Assembly (NCBI RefSeq): GCF_023101765.2
Contig: NC_064224.1
Location: forward strand, 9,194,103 to 9,258,102
From: Spodoptera frugiperda
Lineage: Eukaryota > Arthropoda > Insecta > Lepidoptera > Noctuidae
Direction: 5' to 3'
DNA length: 64,000 nt
In this document: piece after piece, positions 33,091 through 44,166 of the stretch
Layout of the letters: each line of letters starts with the position of its first letter
How positions within the stretch are numbered: the stretch's first letter is position 1
Notes under the pieces: generated by a model
Told to the model about the DNA's origin: nothing
Seen by the model: only the letters and a program-made list of their open reading frames with translations
The model's database searches: none
Program-made: the position numbers and the translations under genes

Positions 33091-33974
33091 CGAATTTTAC
33101 AAATAAAACCACAAAACAGCGACATACTAATCCAGGACTAAGAAGATATAAAACATACATATGTACGTACACATAATACATTATTTCTATCCTCTATATA
33201 GGTCTCGCTTTTAGTATAAAAGCTCTGAACAGTCCTTATGTACAATATGGAGCAGAAGTATCACTGTTTCGCCTCAGGTTCAACCCAGCTCAGTATTTTA
33301 TTATGACATTGAATAATAAACCATATTATGAGGACATTAAAGTGCAAACGAGCTCCCGACCTCTAGACCTGAGGAATCGTTTGTCGTCTGCGTTAGCGTT
33401 TGTTTTATTTTGGACTTTATTTTGTAGGGGTTAAAGTGTGTTTTTCAATAGTGGTCGTGTTGTAGTAGGTTTTGAACTAGGTTAAGTTGAGGATGGCCTA
33501 AAATATATAACATCACGACTGTTGTTTTTATAAGTGTCAGCAGTTCTCTTATACGATAAAAATGATTTTAAAAACATACTCCATGCTTCTTAGACCATAA
33601 ATTATCCTATAATATTTTACCCAACTCGGGAATCAATCATGACCGAGTTCCCAAAACCAAAGTAACCTATTTGTCTACTCTTTCAGCTGGTATCAATAAA
33701 AATTACGCTCATATGTCTCCATGCCAAACTGTAATATTTTTACTACGCTGTACTTACAATAGGTGTGGGCGACGTATCGATAAAAGTTATCGATAAATAT
33801 AATAAACATCGAAGAACATATTTTTATCGTGATATCTTCATAAAATATTTAAGTTAGTGTTTTGTGCTTGAATATGCTCCCAGTATCTCGCCTTGATAGT
33901 AAGTCGTAGCCCACCATGACTAGTTTTAAGCGACCTATTCACAAAAATTTGAAATAAGCAAGCATTACTTCTCG
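33091..33974. other. non-coding stretch, nothing recognised
   Basis: A tRNA-like head remnant in reverse (CCCAACTCGGGAATCAATC) lies near 33620. Otherwise no gene or repeat evidence. Confidence 0.35.
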
Positions 33975-34130
33975 GGATCTGTGGAGTAGCTAGCAGGTTT
34001 ACCGGGGCTCCAGCTTGAAAAACAGGAATACGAACAGTGCGGTTTTCAGTTAGTAAGAGTCTGACACTCCCTCTCGCCTCACTCAAGGCAGGAGAAGTCA
34101 TTGGATGATTTTCTCTCTTAAAAACTGGCA
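33975..34130 (+). mobile_element. R1-like LINE 3' tail copy
   Basis: It has GTAGCTAGCAGGTTTACCGG, TTAGTAAGAGTCTGACACTC, CTCTCGCCTCACTCAAGGC and GGAGAAGTCATTGGATGATT. Confidence 0.7.
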
Positions 34131-34529
34131 TTACTTCCAAATTAAGTCAACACAAAGTTTTATTTAACTTCAATAATCTGTATGAGACAGACTCTCTAAT
34201 ATTTCGCAACAAAATGAGTTGTTTTGTCGAATTTACGTACCTTAACATACGATAGCGCGAACTTTAAGACCTAAAGTACTATAAACCGGAGTGTTACGAT
34301 CAGTGGGGAGACAGAAATATAGAATTCTGTATATTTACCTATAATATGTTATCGGTATTGCGAAACTTTATAGCGGAATGGTCGTAAACTGAAATAATAT
34401 TGTGGATTGATCGATTCATGGCTAGTATGTAGTATTGAAGTGCGATTTTTTTTTAATATAAAAGTATTTTATAGACGTTTCTGTGTTATAATATTGAACG
34501 CAAGTTCTCGTAAATATAAAACCAACATC

Positions 34530-34630
34530 ATTATTAACACATTGAACGCCGTGGTGGTCACCGGTGACCAACGTTAGCGGAGGATTTGCCTTCAACAGTT
34601 TGCTGTTGGCAGTCAAACACTTAACGAAAC
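34530..34630 (+). mobile_element. MITE fragment, family M4
   Basis: It has TTAACACATTGAACGCCGTG, GTGGTCACCGGTGACCAACG (self-complementary GGTCACCGGTGACC) and GATTTGCCTTCAACAG. Inverted match at 4195-4285. Confidence 0.6.
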
Positions 34631-35084
34631 AATAAAGGACCTCAGGCTTAGTGACTGATAGACAACGCGTAGATGAAGCTGCTGGCATATACCTATGTCT
34701 ATGTTTATATGAATGCAGATTTTGACGAGAAATGAAGATAACTCGGAGAAGATTACCTAAAATCTGAACAGTATTTTCATGTACGTATTTTATTACTATC
34801 AAAATCTAATTTTATCGATATAACGTTATTGCAATCTTCCAAAAAAGTAGCCAAAAGGCCATAAATCCAATACAACATCCATTTTTTACATGTTATGCTA
34901 GTGTCAGTAGTTGTACCTATATTTCATCGTGAACTATCGATATCTCTTCCCACCAACTATTCCCATCACTAGAGCAATTTATTACACAAATGTGTATATA
35001 TTATTTGTACACATTCTACTAGGGAATCCTTTTTTACTAATACGCTGGAGATAAGAGTAAGGGTGTATATATGTGTGTGGTATT

Positions 35085-35640
35085 AATATAAGGCTGAGGC
35101 TACACTGCCGGGAAACTATCGTGGCTTTTGACCGCATGACTTTGTGAAAAGAGAAAATTAATATATGCAACCACTTTTTCGGGTATTCTCCATCGACTGA
35201 TTTTATACACCACAGTTATTTTTTCGGTTTTTCGAAAATTTCTCAGTGGTAGTACGGAGTCTGGAACTGTGTCCGGTATTTAGCATTAACGTAAGTAAAG
35301 GCTCACCCCTTATTACATGAATTATAATATAAACGATGAAAAGTGGGTGTACATTGTGCAGTGGCATTATGTGCCGTACTGTGCATTCTAGGATAAAAAA
35401 TAGGTTGCATATTTTTTGGTTTTATACTTGAGTCAGAAAAAATCGCTTCAGAAATTAAAAATTGTATTATATCGTAGAGAATTAATTAGTAGTTCTTGAT
35501 GTTGAAAATGTGTACCTTACAATAAGGAATTATCTATCTATCCATCTATCTATAACGCGGTTTATAACCACACTACGTTCTCGGACAGTGCGCGGTTAGG
35601 GCGGTTAACCGCATGAAAAATCCAACAGTGTGGTCTCAGC
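35085..35640. mobile_element. DNA transposon relic with terminal inverted repeats and a nested SINE
   Basis: The left end AGGCTGAGGCTACACTG (near 35092) pairs with the right end CAGTGTGGTCTCAGCCT (near 35625) with two mismatches. A CCGCATGA motif lies inside each end. SINE S2 at 35216-35403 sits within it. No transposase ORF. Confidence 0.6.
35216..35403 (+). mobile_element. SINE S2 body nested in a DNA transposon relic
   Basis: It has TTTTTCGAAAATTTCTCAGT, AGTACGGAGTCTGGAACTGT, GAAAAGTGGGTGTACATTGT and GGCATTATGTGCCG. Confidence 0.75.
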
Positions 35641-35897
35641 CTAATATTGCTATGTACACACATACATACAAACTCATGTACTTAGTTGTCTTGACAACTG
35701 TATGTAGGTTAATGGTGGAAACATTCCGTCATAGAGCGGATGATGGTAATACTCCGTAAAAGGTTTGAGAGAACCACTATTTTGTTTCATTTTGTTTTAT
35801 CATCGTTTATGTCAATTTCGAAGTGCTATACATATTTTTGTTTAGTTGTATTCATGTAATATGCGGTGCTATAAACTTACCTACTTTAGTTTTATTG

Positions 35898-36105
35898 TAA
35901 CTTTCGTGAGACATACTAAATAAATTATTATGTTATCGGTCTACTCACGTAATTGTTTGAACGACGCGGCGCGACAATCACCGCGTCGTGTATCGCAGAA
36001 TGCTGCTCATGAACATGAGCCTCTAGCATGGCTTGAAACTAGTCGAGTTCCTCGTCAAACTGTGACGTCACCTTTCGTGATTAAACCGATAACATAATAT
36101 TATTT
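35898..36105. mobile_element. foldback MITE, family M1
   Basis: It starts ACTTTCGTGAGACATACTAA with TTATGTTATCGGTCTACTCA. The core has GCGACAATCACCGCGTCGTG, then TAGTCGAGTTCCTCGTCAAA and ACCGATAACATAATATT, inverse of the left arm. Confidence 0.75.
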
Positions 36106-36214
36106 AATTTATATACTATACATATGTATATATCTCACATATATTATGTACAATTATTGACTGGAAAAATGCATCAGAGAAATTGTAAACATATATTTTT
36201 TAAAAATGGAGTTT

Positions 36215-36300
36215 CTTTCTCGTTCTTCTCCATTCGAAGCTACACTTTGTAACGAGCACCTAGCTTCACTGACGGACAGAGTGACAGAATATTATTTATT
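36215..36300 (+). repeat. interspersed repeat E, 5' part
   Basis: It has TCGTTCTTCTCCATTCGAAG, CTACACTTTGTAACGAGCAC and CTAGCTTCACTGACGGACAG. Confidence 0.65.
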
Positions 36301-36754
36301 TCTTACTTAATGATTAGTGAGAGCCAGACAACATGAAATACTAAGAAAATGTATTGATAGTAAGTAAATATAAGTAAATCATCCAATGACTTCTCCCGCT
36401 ACTACTAAGAAAATCCTACAAACACAATTAAAATTCCTTTCAAACTAACGACTATTAAAAACTATACTAAAGTACACAGTATTAACTTTAACACATAATA
36501 TACTATGTGTACGTGTGTTTATTCGTATCCCAAGCCCAACCCTTATAATATGATTCTAATAATTTATTCCAGCCTTCAAAAACAGTCTAGGCATTTTCGC
36601 AAAAGTAGGTCTCGATGCCCATCGGGTACATACGCGAAGGGAATTGGGACGGGTACGCTTGTTTATGTATGTGAAAGACTGGATATAGTATGTTACAAAA
36701 TGTCTGTCCCTTTGGGGAATAAAAATATATGTTGTATATGTAAGACTATAGTGA

Positions 36755-36870
36755 TGGTGGATATATGATTGTTGTGACAGCATGGAAACAGGGCTGGGCG
36801 ACTGCTGTGTAACATGTTGTAGGTTCGAATCTGATTCGGAGTAGTTATTTTTGTGATCCAATATTTTTTT
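36755..36870 (+). mobile_element. SINE-like tRNA head, separate subtype
   Basis: GGCTGGGCGACTGCTGTGTA is followed by a B-box-like GTAGGTTCGAATCTGATT and then TGTGATCCAATA, reminiscent of S1. A related reverse-free copy is near 51180-51300. Confidence 0.5.
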
Positions 36871-36871
36871 C

Positions 36872-37130
36872 GGCAAACGAGTACACGGCTCATCTGGAAA
36901 GCAATGGACACCGCCCATAGACATCCGAGACTCCAGAGGAGTTATTAGTGCGTTGCCTATCTTTTGGTGGTAAAGGATTTAAGGACTTTGAGGTTAGTGA
37001 AAACTGAAGGGGAGGCATTGGGCCTCTAGTAACTTCACTAACATGGCGAAATATAACGCAAGCGTTGTTTCACGTCAGTCTGCTGAGAGGCCATAGTAAT
37101 ACTCCGGTCGAGTTAGCCTCATTTATGCTT
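36872..37130 (-). repeat. interspersed repeat S3, minus-oriented
   Basis: Minus-strand order: GGAGTATTACTATGGCCTCT, GACGTGAAACAACGCTTGCG, TTCACTAACCTCAAAG, and an end in GTGTACTCGTTTGCCG. Confidence 0.65.
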
Positions 37131-37147
37131 GCTAATTTTTATATGAA

Positions 37148-37275
37148 ATAGGCGGCAAACGAGCAGTCGAGTCGCCTGATGGTAAGCGCTCAGCGCGCCC
37201 ATGGACACCTGCAACACCAGAGGTGTCACAGGTGCGCTTGCCGAACTTTTAAAAACGAGTACGCTCTTTTCTAGA
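37148..37275 (-). repeat. interspersed repeat S3-related variant, minus-oriented
   Basis: The minus strand reads GAAAAGAGCGTACTCG, AAGTTCGGCAAGCGCACCTG and GCGCTTACCATCAGGCGACT, like 15398-15540. Two S3 elements lie in tandem here. Confidence 0.7.
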
Positions 37276-37568
37276 TGTGGGTAAACAATCGCCGTCCCCT
37301 ATATTTCCACATAATAGGGTTACCCACTGGCGACACTGGCGACTACAGACTACAGACAGTCAACTTCAGCGAACGGTCCTATATTTTCTATTCAAGCCCA
37401 AGTTTCCACAACAACTCTGACATGAGAACTAAAAAAGTAAAGGTTTATACACCAGGGTAGTTATTATACGAGTAGATAATATATTTACATTCATATGTAA
37501 TGATTTACTGGGGTGGTGGACTAAAGGGTGATTGTTTAGCATGTCTTTTTATTTTATTTTTTTAAAAA

Positions 37569-37763
37569 ACCTTGCCCCACTTTAGGATTTTCTCCTGTGT
37601 CGTGGGTACGTTTACAAACATACAAGTTCACATGCACATGACACCCAGACCCGAAACAACAATGTGTGGATCACACAAAGAGTACTTGCTCCGTGCGGGA
37701 ATCGAACTCGCTACACGTTGCGCGGTAGCCAGTTGCCCAGCCACCGCACCAACCGTGCAGCCT
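37569..37763 (-). mobile_element. tRNA-derived SINE, family S1
   Basis: The minus strand starts CTGCACGGTTGGTGCGGTGG and has CGAGTTCGATTCCCGCACGG, GGTCTGGGTGTCATGTGCAT and GGAGAAAATCCTAAAGTGGG. Confidence 0.8.
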
Positions 37764-37790
37764 TTTGTAATATCCAATCGCCGTACTCAA

Positions 37791-37895
37791 AGTCATTTAA
37801 TGGTTACTTAGCTCAGTCCTTAACAATTGTGTTCGATACAAAATTGTTACTAAGGAATAGTTTAAGTGAACATTAATTGTGTCTGAGTGCAGAAG
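37791..37895. mobile_element. foldback MITE, family M3
   Basis: It has TCATTTAATGGTTACTTAGC, ACAAAATTGTTACTAAGGAA and TTAAGTGAACATTAATTGTG. It begins 28 bp beyond an S1 SINE. Confidence 0.65.
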
Positions 37896-37974
37896 TAAGA
37901 CTTGTATTAACTAAGAGACTACACATTTGTGAGACATGAGGCAGCTGTGCTATCTAATAAATCTTTTTTTTAAG

Positions 37975-38095
37975 GGGGCAAAATCATCAGGGAGTGTCAG
38001 ACTCTTACTGACTCAAAACCACCCCGTTCCTACTCCTGCTTTTCGAGCCGGAGCCCCGGTAACCCGTTAGGTAGTCCGCCGTTCCAGAGGTCTAC
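37975..38095 (-). mobile_element. R1-like LINE 3' tail copy, inverted
   Basis: The minus strand has GGCGGACTACCTAACGGGTT, ACCGGGGCTCCGGCTCGAA and GAGTCAGTAAGAGTCTGACA. Confidence 0.7.
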
Positions 38096-38559
38096 AGAAA
38101 AGTGTCGCAGGAAAAAAACATTTCTTTCTGAAATTTCGATAGGTAAATGAGCATACTGACATGCTCATTTAATATTACAGAACAAATTGAAATGTGGGTG
38201 AAATTTTTGAATAAATAACAGTCAATTTTCACTGATTGGTATTTTACGATATTCAATTGTGTTTACTTGATTGGATTCCTATCTTATTGGCAATATTCCC
38301 TATTTCAATACTTACATAACTGAACTATGTATATTACAAATATTATAATACATACAATATCATATAACATAGACATATACAGTTTGGTGAAGGACAGACA
38401 GAAATATATATTCATCGAATGTGCTTTTATTTATATTTTTGGCTGGTTAATACAAATACGAATAAATCTAATAAGTACAGTGAATAATGTAAAAAATATG
38501 TTTTACCTAAGAATTTTAGTGATCAAGTTGTACGTTATTTTAGCTATATTAAAAAGTAG

Positions 38560-38695
38560 CGTGTGCCAGTGGCTTTGACCGCATTCCTGTAGGATAAAAA
38601 TCCTATCACCCCTATCACCTGTCTGTATACCAAATTTTATCAAAATCCGTTCAGTAGTTTCAGCAAGATTGAGTGATAATATTAGTGTGATACAT
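38560..38695 (+). repeat. interspersed repeat F copy
   Basis: It has GTGCCAGTGGCTTTGACCGC, ACCAAATTTTATCAAAATCC and GTTCAGTAGTTTCAGCAAGA. Confidence 0.55.
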
Positions 38696-39274
38696 TAAAA
38701 ATATGGTTGTTATAAATCCCAAACATCTAGTACAATTCTAAATTAATGAGAATTTAGTATTAAAACAATAAATAATACTACACACGTTAGTCACTACTTT
38801 TGCCATTCCCAAATTGTCATTCGATTACGCAGAGCCAGTTTTATTAAAAGAGAAAATACGTAACAAAAATAACAGTACCTACCATAAATCAAATCCACCA
38901 CATAACCCTAAAACGCCACATCCAACACCTAAACATGCAACACTAACTAACCTAACCCTTACATTTCACGAAAAAAAATCAGTATAAGACACATTACGAG
39001 AAAATTTCCATACCATTTTGGTTAAGTAAAGCTTTTTTCACGTACCCTTTTAGACTCCCAAGTGGCATTCATTGTGACAGATTCTAGGGTCGAACAGACC
39101 CTTATTATATGCCTTATAGGGTTAGGTTAGTGCGAATGACTTTTGTAAAGTGATACAAGGTTGGGTCTTAGTGACCAGTAGGCTAGGAGATGTAAGTGCT
39201 TTCAATTTGACACGTTTTATTTGGACCAGAGGGTTATGAATTGGACGGAGTAGTGCTATATTTTTTTTCTTGTT
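38696..39274. other. non-coding stretch, nothing recognised
   Basis: A few GGTTAGGTTAGT-type motifs near 39120. No gene seen. Confidence 0.35.
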
Positions 39275-39900
39275 TCTTTTATTTATTTATTTATTTATTT
39301 ATTTATTATCATAAGGCACGTCAACAGAATAAACACCAACATTAAAGAAAGACAAGATGAAGACACAAGATCATGTGCTTATGCCAATTATAGACATGCA
39401 CGACATTTACATTATTAACACAGTTAGATGACATAAATATTAATATAAAATTAAATACAATGCAATTAACAATATTTTGTACTTAAGTCTAATAGGAACT
39501 ATAAAATTAAAAAATACTTTAAAATAACACAAAAACAGAACAGGAAAATTGAAATAAATATAACATTATAAAATTAAAGACAAGTAACATAACATAATTA
39601 ATAAATTAATAGTTAAATTGGAACATTATTCATATTCATATTCTTTTTAATTATTTTGGATCGGAAAAGAGTGGGTCGGTCGTGATAAATGTCCAGATCG
39701 TATAATCGCCAAAACTGGTTGTATGTGGATGTTAATCTAACCACAGGGGCACGCGATCCCAAGTTTGTTCTAGATCTGGGGACACTAAAGAAGGACTGAG
39801 ATATTCTCCTGGCATTCGGTCTTGGAACAGATATCCCCGTGTAAAAGAGTTACATTGTAACCTATTTGCAAAATAAATATCATTTAGCACGCATATTTCC
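39275..39900 (-). mobile_element. LINE 3' region, minus-oriented, with (TAAA)n tail
   Basis: The minus strand runs from TATTTTGCAAATAGGTTACA through GATCTAGAACAAACTTGGG and CCGACCCACTCTTTTCCGAT to a TAAA/AATA microsatellite at 39278-39306. This simple tail is typical of some LINEs. The first block recurs in plus orientation at 60837-60883. No RT motif remains. Confidence 0.5.
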
Positions 39901-40097
39901 ATCCTGAAGTGTGAAAAACATCATTGTAGGGCATCTGGCACTGATTCCAAGCTATATGTACGCTAATGGATCGGGTGATAACTTATAGTAACAAATCTGT
40001 TGTAAAACAATTCTTATGGTACAATTGATAGTATAAGTTAAGCAAAATCCCTCAATACTTGTATTTAAGAATTATTCAATTTAGGACTTTTAAACAT

Positions 40098-40279
40098 GAA
40101 TAATAAAATACAATTTACAAACATCTTATACTACAAATACCTATACCATTTTAACATAATAATATTCAACAATGATTACATAATAAAATGTAGAATAATA
40201 AAATACAATTTACAATCACCTTATACTACAAATACCTATACCATTTAACATAATAATATTCAACAATGATTACATAACA
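40098..40279. repeat. 95-bp tandem duplication
   Basis: Two copies start at 40098 and 40193, each GAATAATAAAATACAATTTA to CAATGATTACATAA, with few differences. A recent local duplication. Confidence 0.85.
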
Positions 40280-40564
40280 AAAACAGATACATAATGTAAC
40301 ATAATCAAAAGACATTATAAAGTTAAGAGAGTGGAAGAATATAATGGGGTTGTAATGATCACGGCAGAGGGTAGTCAGTATTTGGGGGTAAATGGGTTGA
40401 AATATTGGAACATATTGTCAAGGGGTGAGTTTTTAATGTTTTGGAACGTAATATATCGAAATGAATAGAAATTATTTTGTAAATATAATTTTATTAAGCA
40501 TAATAATTTTGAATTTATTCTTAAACCAACGACGCATTTATCCTATAAAACTAACAGCCTAAAA

Positions 40565-40712
40565 CAACCAGTTGCCAAGTAACGTGTAGCAGGTTTGATT
40601 TCCGCACGAAGCTGCTCTTTGTATGATCCACAAATTGTTGTTTCGGGTCTGAGTGTAATGTGTATAATGCACCTACGACATAGGAGAGAATCCTAGTGTA
40701 GGGCAAAGTTAA
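40565..40712 (+). mobile_element. SINE S1, head truncated
   Basis: It has AACGTGTAGCAGGTTTGATT, CCACAAATTGTTGTTTCGGG and GGAGAGAATCCTAGTGTAGG. Confidence 0.75.
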
Positions 40713-41170
40713 AAAAAAATCGATAGAATAAAATAGGATATTACTAAATTCTTTAAACCTGTATGCGGAATAGCTTTATCTAAACAAAATGATAAGCATT
40801 TTGTCTACCACGATGTAACGTTATCTGTCACTTAATTTGAAACATAAATGAAAACATTAAATATGAATTCTGTTAAAAACAAAAAACAACACAAGAATCG
40901 AACTCAACACCACATACTCCAAACTTTATAACCACAAAACCGACAAGCCATCCCATTGTATTACGTCCCCACAAATCGTCTATTACAACTTTTAATAACT
41001 TCAAAAGTTACAAGAGACGTGCAGTTGACATGTAATTTTCGTGTTTAACAAAAAATGCGACGATATAATTGGCCCGTTAAAAGTTTCCTATGTCAGTACC
41101 CGCGCTACTTGAACAACGGAACAATGGGTATACATGACTTCTGTGTTGCTAACTCGCAAATGTTTGGAAC
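40713..41170. other. non-coding stretch, nothing recognised
   Basis: No coding or RNA signal. ATAATTGGCCCGTTAAAAGT at about 41055 recurs in similar form at about 42017 (ATAATTGGCCCCTTAAAACT), with related TACATGACTT/ATATACACA downstream, indicating a shared repeat. Confidence 0.45.
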
Positions 41171-41174
41171 TGTT

Positions 41175-41285
41175 GTGTTGTCACTCCCTATTACATGGGA
41201 CTTATAACACAAATGGTGAAAAGGGGGTGTACATTGTATGAACATCTCTGCTTACCCCTTCGGGGATAAAAGACATGACGTTGCT
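41175..41285 (+). mobile_element. SINE S2, 3' part
   Basis: It has TCACTCCCTATTACATGGGA, AAAAGGGGGTGTACATTGTA and CCCTTCGGGGATAAAAGACA. Confidence 0.7.
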
Positions 41286-41499
41286 TTTTTTGTTGCGTTG
41301 TCGAACCGTGTAGCAAAGACAGAGTGGTTTCTTTTTATTACTTAAGTCTGTATGTAGCATAATCCTTACTCTTCTCCTGGGTATCGCAAAGGGGTAGCAG
41401 TCCGTCTATTGCAACTATTTTAACTAAGGGACTACACATTTGACAGACATGAGGCAGCTGTGCTATCTGATAAACCTTTTGTTTTGAGACGGGAAAAAT

Positions 41500-41630
41500 C
41501 ATCCAATGACTTGCCAACGTTAGGTGAAGCGAGATTGAGTGTCAGACTCTTACTGACTAAAAACCACTTCGTTCTTACTCTTGCTCTTCGAGCCGGAGCT
41601 CCAGTAACCCGTTAGGTCGTCTGCAGCACC
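41500..41630 (-). mobile_element. R1-like LINE 3' tail copy, inverted
   Basis: The minus strand has GACGACCTAACGGGTTACTG, AGCTCCGGCTCGAAGAG and TCAGTAAGAGTCTGACACTC. A CATGAGGCAGCTGTGCTATC block precedes it on the plus strand, as at 37934-37955, so the two loci share a longer inverted copy. Confidence 0.7.
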
Positions 41631-41774
41631 AAAACTGTGATCTTCAACAGTGGTAATTATGTTCAACTCTTATGTAGAGAATGGAGAAGTCTATGTAAGT
41701 GTTAAGTAGTGGATTGTCAGGGGCTATTGATGATTAGCAAAACCATGTTATTACACGCTCTTGTACGTATAATA

Positions 41775-41919
41775 GTAGCAACTACTGTAGCAGCGCGACC
41801 TCTCGCCGCCGTCATATGTCATAGAATGCTGCTCATACGTATGAGCCTCTAGCATGGCTTGCAACTAGTCGAGTTTTTCCTCAAATAATTACGTAAGTAA
41901 GTCGAAAAACATAATAATT
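41775..41919. mobile_element. foldback MITE, family M1, right half
   Basis: It has TGTAGCAGCGCGACCTCTCG, GTATGAGCCTCTAGCATGGC, AACTAGTCGAGTTTTTCCTC and ACATAATAATTA. Confidence 0.65.
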
Positions 41920-42239
41920 AAAAACAGACTTTGCCAAGCGTCGAACTAATTTTAGTTAGAAAACAAAACGAAATACTATAAATTATCTCCCTAATAATAA
42001 AAGACGTGTGATGATATAATTGGCCCCTTAAAACTTTCCTCGCAACTTGACAAACAATAGATATATACACAATAATATGTACGTTTGTCTGTATGTTCGT
42101 AACTCGCAAACATTGTGGAGTTTAAAACGAGCGTCGCATTGTTCTAAGTTCAAATGGTTTGAACATTTTCATTATGCATAAAGAAATGTTGGTTGATGTC
42201 TGTTGAATAAAGTTTTTCTGTTTGAGGGCCGCTTCATAC

Positions 42240-42415
42240 AAATTCTATATAAATAAGAATTGTCAAAATACGCGCTAATCTTCGGAATTACTGATTCAAA
42301 TTAAATAATTATTTTTGTGTTGGATAGCTTTTTTATTGGGGAAGGTTTTTGGCGATAAAATATTGCGATACGAACAATAGGAGCGGGTGAAATCGCGCGG
42401 AAATAGCTAGTTTAA
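42240..42415 (+). mobile_element. Helitron-like element (family H), decayed
   Basis: It has AAATACGCGCTAATCTTCGG, TTTGTGTTGGATAGC and GGTGAAATCGCGCGGAAATA ending GCTAGTTTA. Confidence 0.55.
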
Positions 42416-42517
42416 AATATAAAGTATATTGACTTGACTCACGAGGTTGTCGAAATGTGGAATGTGGATACGGCTATCATTGTGTCGTGTCGGTCAATGG
42501 GTTAAGACCTCCATAGC

Positions 42518-42661
42518 CTCAACAACCACCTTAAGAGGCTGGCGTTGAGCGGATGGGCCGAGGACCTGATGCAAAAGGCAGTACTCCTCGAAACGGCACA
42601 TCTCGGCACGGCTCGACACTCCCTCGCAATGAGGGAGTTTCTGTCTCTAGACAGAAAGTAA
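42518..42661 (+). pseudogene. C-terminal ORF remnant, probably from a retroelement
   Basis: An open segment of 47 codons ends in TAA at 42659-42661. It reads LNNHLKRLALSGWAEDLMQK and then AVLLETAHLGTARHSLAMRE, ending LSLDRK. GC content is well above the flanks. Its amphipathic, Leu/Ala-rich make-up and sharp stop resemble the end of a retroelement ORF, but I do not recognise the family. There is no start codon in context and no intron signal that would make it a host exon. Confidence 0.45.
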
Positions 42662-43114
42662 TAGTAGAAAAGTAGTTTAGTAATTGCCAATCCTTTAAAA
42701 TAATTAGTTTATAGTAGTATTCTAGTTTTTACGGATTCGCCTACATAATCACAGGAGAAGTTTCCTAATATACATATTCTACAGTCTTCAAACCATTTCC
42801 AGATACAAATATAACATCACTAAAACGTTTCTTTGTGACGTGATGTTGAATAATTTTTGTATGAAATCGCAACGCGAATTTTTCTGAAGAAGAATGAAGT
42901 TACTTCTTTTTTCCGAAATTGTTCGAATTTGGGAAAAACTTTGTTCTGAGAACAAATGATAAGCAATGACTGGTGTCAGAGGATGATGATGGACGTTCAA
43001 AAATACGTATAATTTATACTTTATATATCTATATGTAGAATTCTTACATTTTGTATTGTTTAATATTTAAAAATGTGTTTTGTTCGACTGAATTAAGTCA
43101 TTGAATCAAACGTC

Positions 43115-43471
43115 AGGGTGCTTTTCTACCAAAAATCTGCTACGTAACTATGCTACGAAGATGTAATAGCTAAACTATGTGACCGTATCCACTGATACTA
43201 AGCTATGCTCTTCTGCGAGTAAGATGTGCTATGAAGATGCGCTGCCGCAAAGGAACTGCTATAGGTACTCTACTCTGCAAATAGCTACACCACTCGCGAC
43301 CATCTATAACGCACATCCGTAGCACGCATCAATAGCACGCATATTTCCATATAAAAAACATATCTTAGTTGAACCCATCAGTGCTAAGCTACGTGTACCA
43401 ATAAATATGATTGGTGGAAGCCAAACGCAACAGCAACGTAGCATAGAACATCTCTGGTGAAAAAGCACCCT
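43115..43471. mobile_element. MITE, family M2, complete reference copy
   Basis: Terminal inverted repeats AGGGTGCTTTTCTACCA and TGGTGAAAAAGCACCCT differ at two positions. The 357-bp body holds many CTATGCTACG- and TAGCACGCAT-type motifs and no ORF. Other copies: 14838, 24220, 32860. Confidence 0.75.
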
Positions 43472-43549
43472 TTAGTGTCAATTCAATACATTTCTTTTTG
43501 TATTCTTTGTATTTTGGGACTATTCCGGTAATGTGGAAGAAAATTCAAT

Positions 43550-43870
43550 TGTGGGAGAGCCATGCTTCGGCACGAATGGGCCGGCTCGACCAGAGTGATA
43601 CCACGGCCTCACAGAAAACCGACGTGAAACAACGCTTGCGTTGTGTTTCGTTGTGTGAGTGAGGTTACCGGAGGCCCAATTCCCCCTTCCCAATCTTCCC
43701 CATCCCCGATTCCCGAACAACAACCCTTAAATTCCTAACTCCCAAAAAGCCGGCAACGCACTTGTAACGCCTCAGGTGTTTCAAGTGTCCATGGGCGGCG
43801 GCGATTGCTTACCATCAAGTAATACGTCTGCTCGATTGCCGGCTTGTTCCATAAAAAAAAAAAAAAATAA
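43550..43870 (+). repeat. interspersed repeat S3, complete copy with A-rich tail
   Basis: GAGAGCCATGCTTCGGCACG at the head, CGGCCTCACAGAAAACCGAC, GGTTACCGGAGGCCCAATTC, AAAGCCGGCAACGCACTTGT, GGGCGGCGGCGATTGCTTAC and a final TTCCATAAAAAAAAA run. An A-rich 3' tail fits retroposition. Confidence 0.85.
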
Positions 43871-44150
43871 TAATTGAGACCCGGAATCGCTATTTTATCG
43901 TTAAGATCTATCACTAAGAGAAATTTTCCCAATAGTCCCACGGAAAGGGCTAAAAATTTAGCTTATGTGCGTATTATATAAAGTTACAGGCTAAATCTAG
44001 TATGCAAATAAAATGATAAGAAACTACGCATAACATTAAACTCAAAGGGTCACATGAAGATCATTCTATTGTACTATCTTCTGTTCATCAAGTTATTTAT
44101 ATATCGTAACTTTATCTTTCAGTCGCAAAAAGTCCAAAGAAAATGGTCTA

Positions 44151-44165
44151 GGCTATAGCGTGCAT
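44151..44165. repeat. target-site duplication, left copy
   Basis: GGCTATAGCGTGCAT is repeated exactly at 46599-46613 and flanks the R1-clade element. Confidence 0.9.
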
Positions 44166-44166
44166 T

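Noticed and set aside
34422..34802. Minus-strand open frame of 126 codons
   Set aside because: It spans a MITE M4 fragment and AT-rich sequence with low-complexity residues; nothing protein-like.
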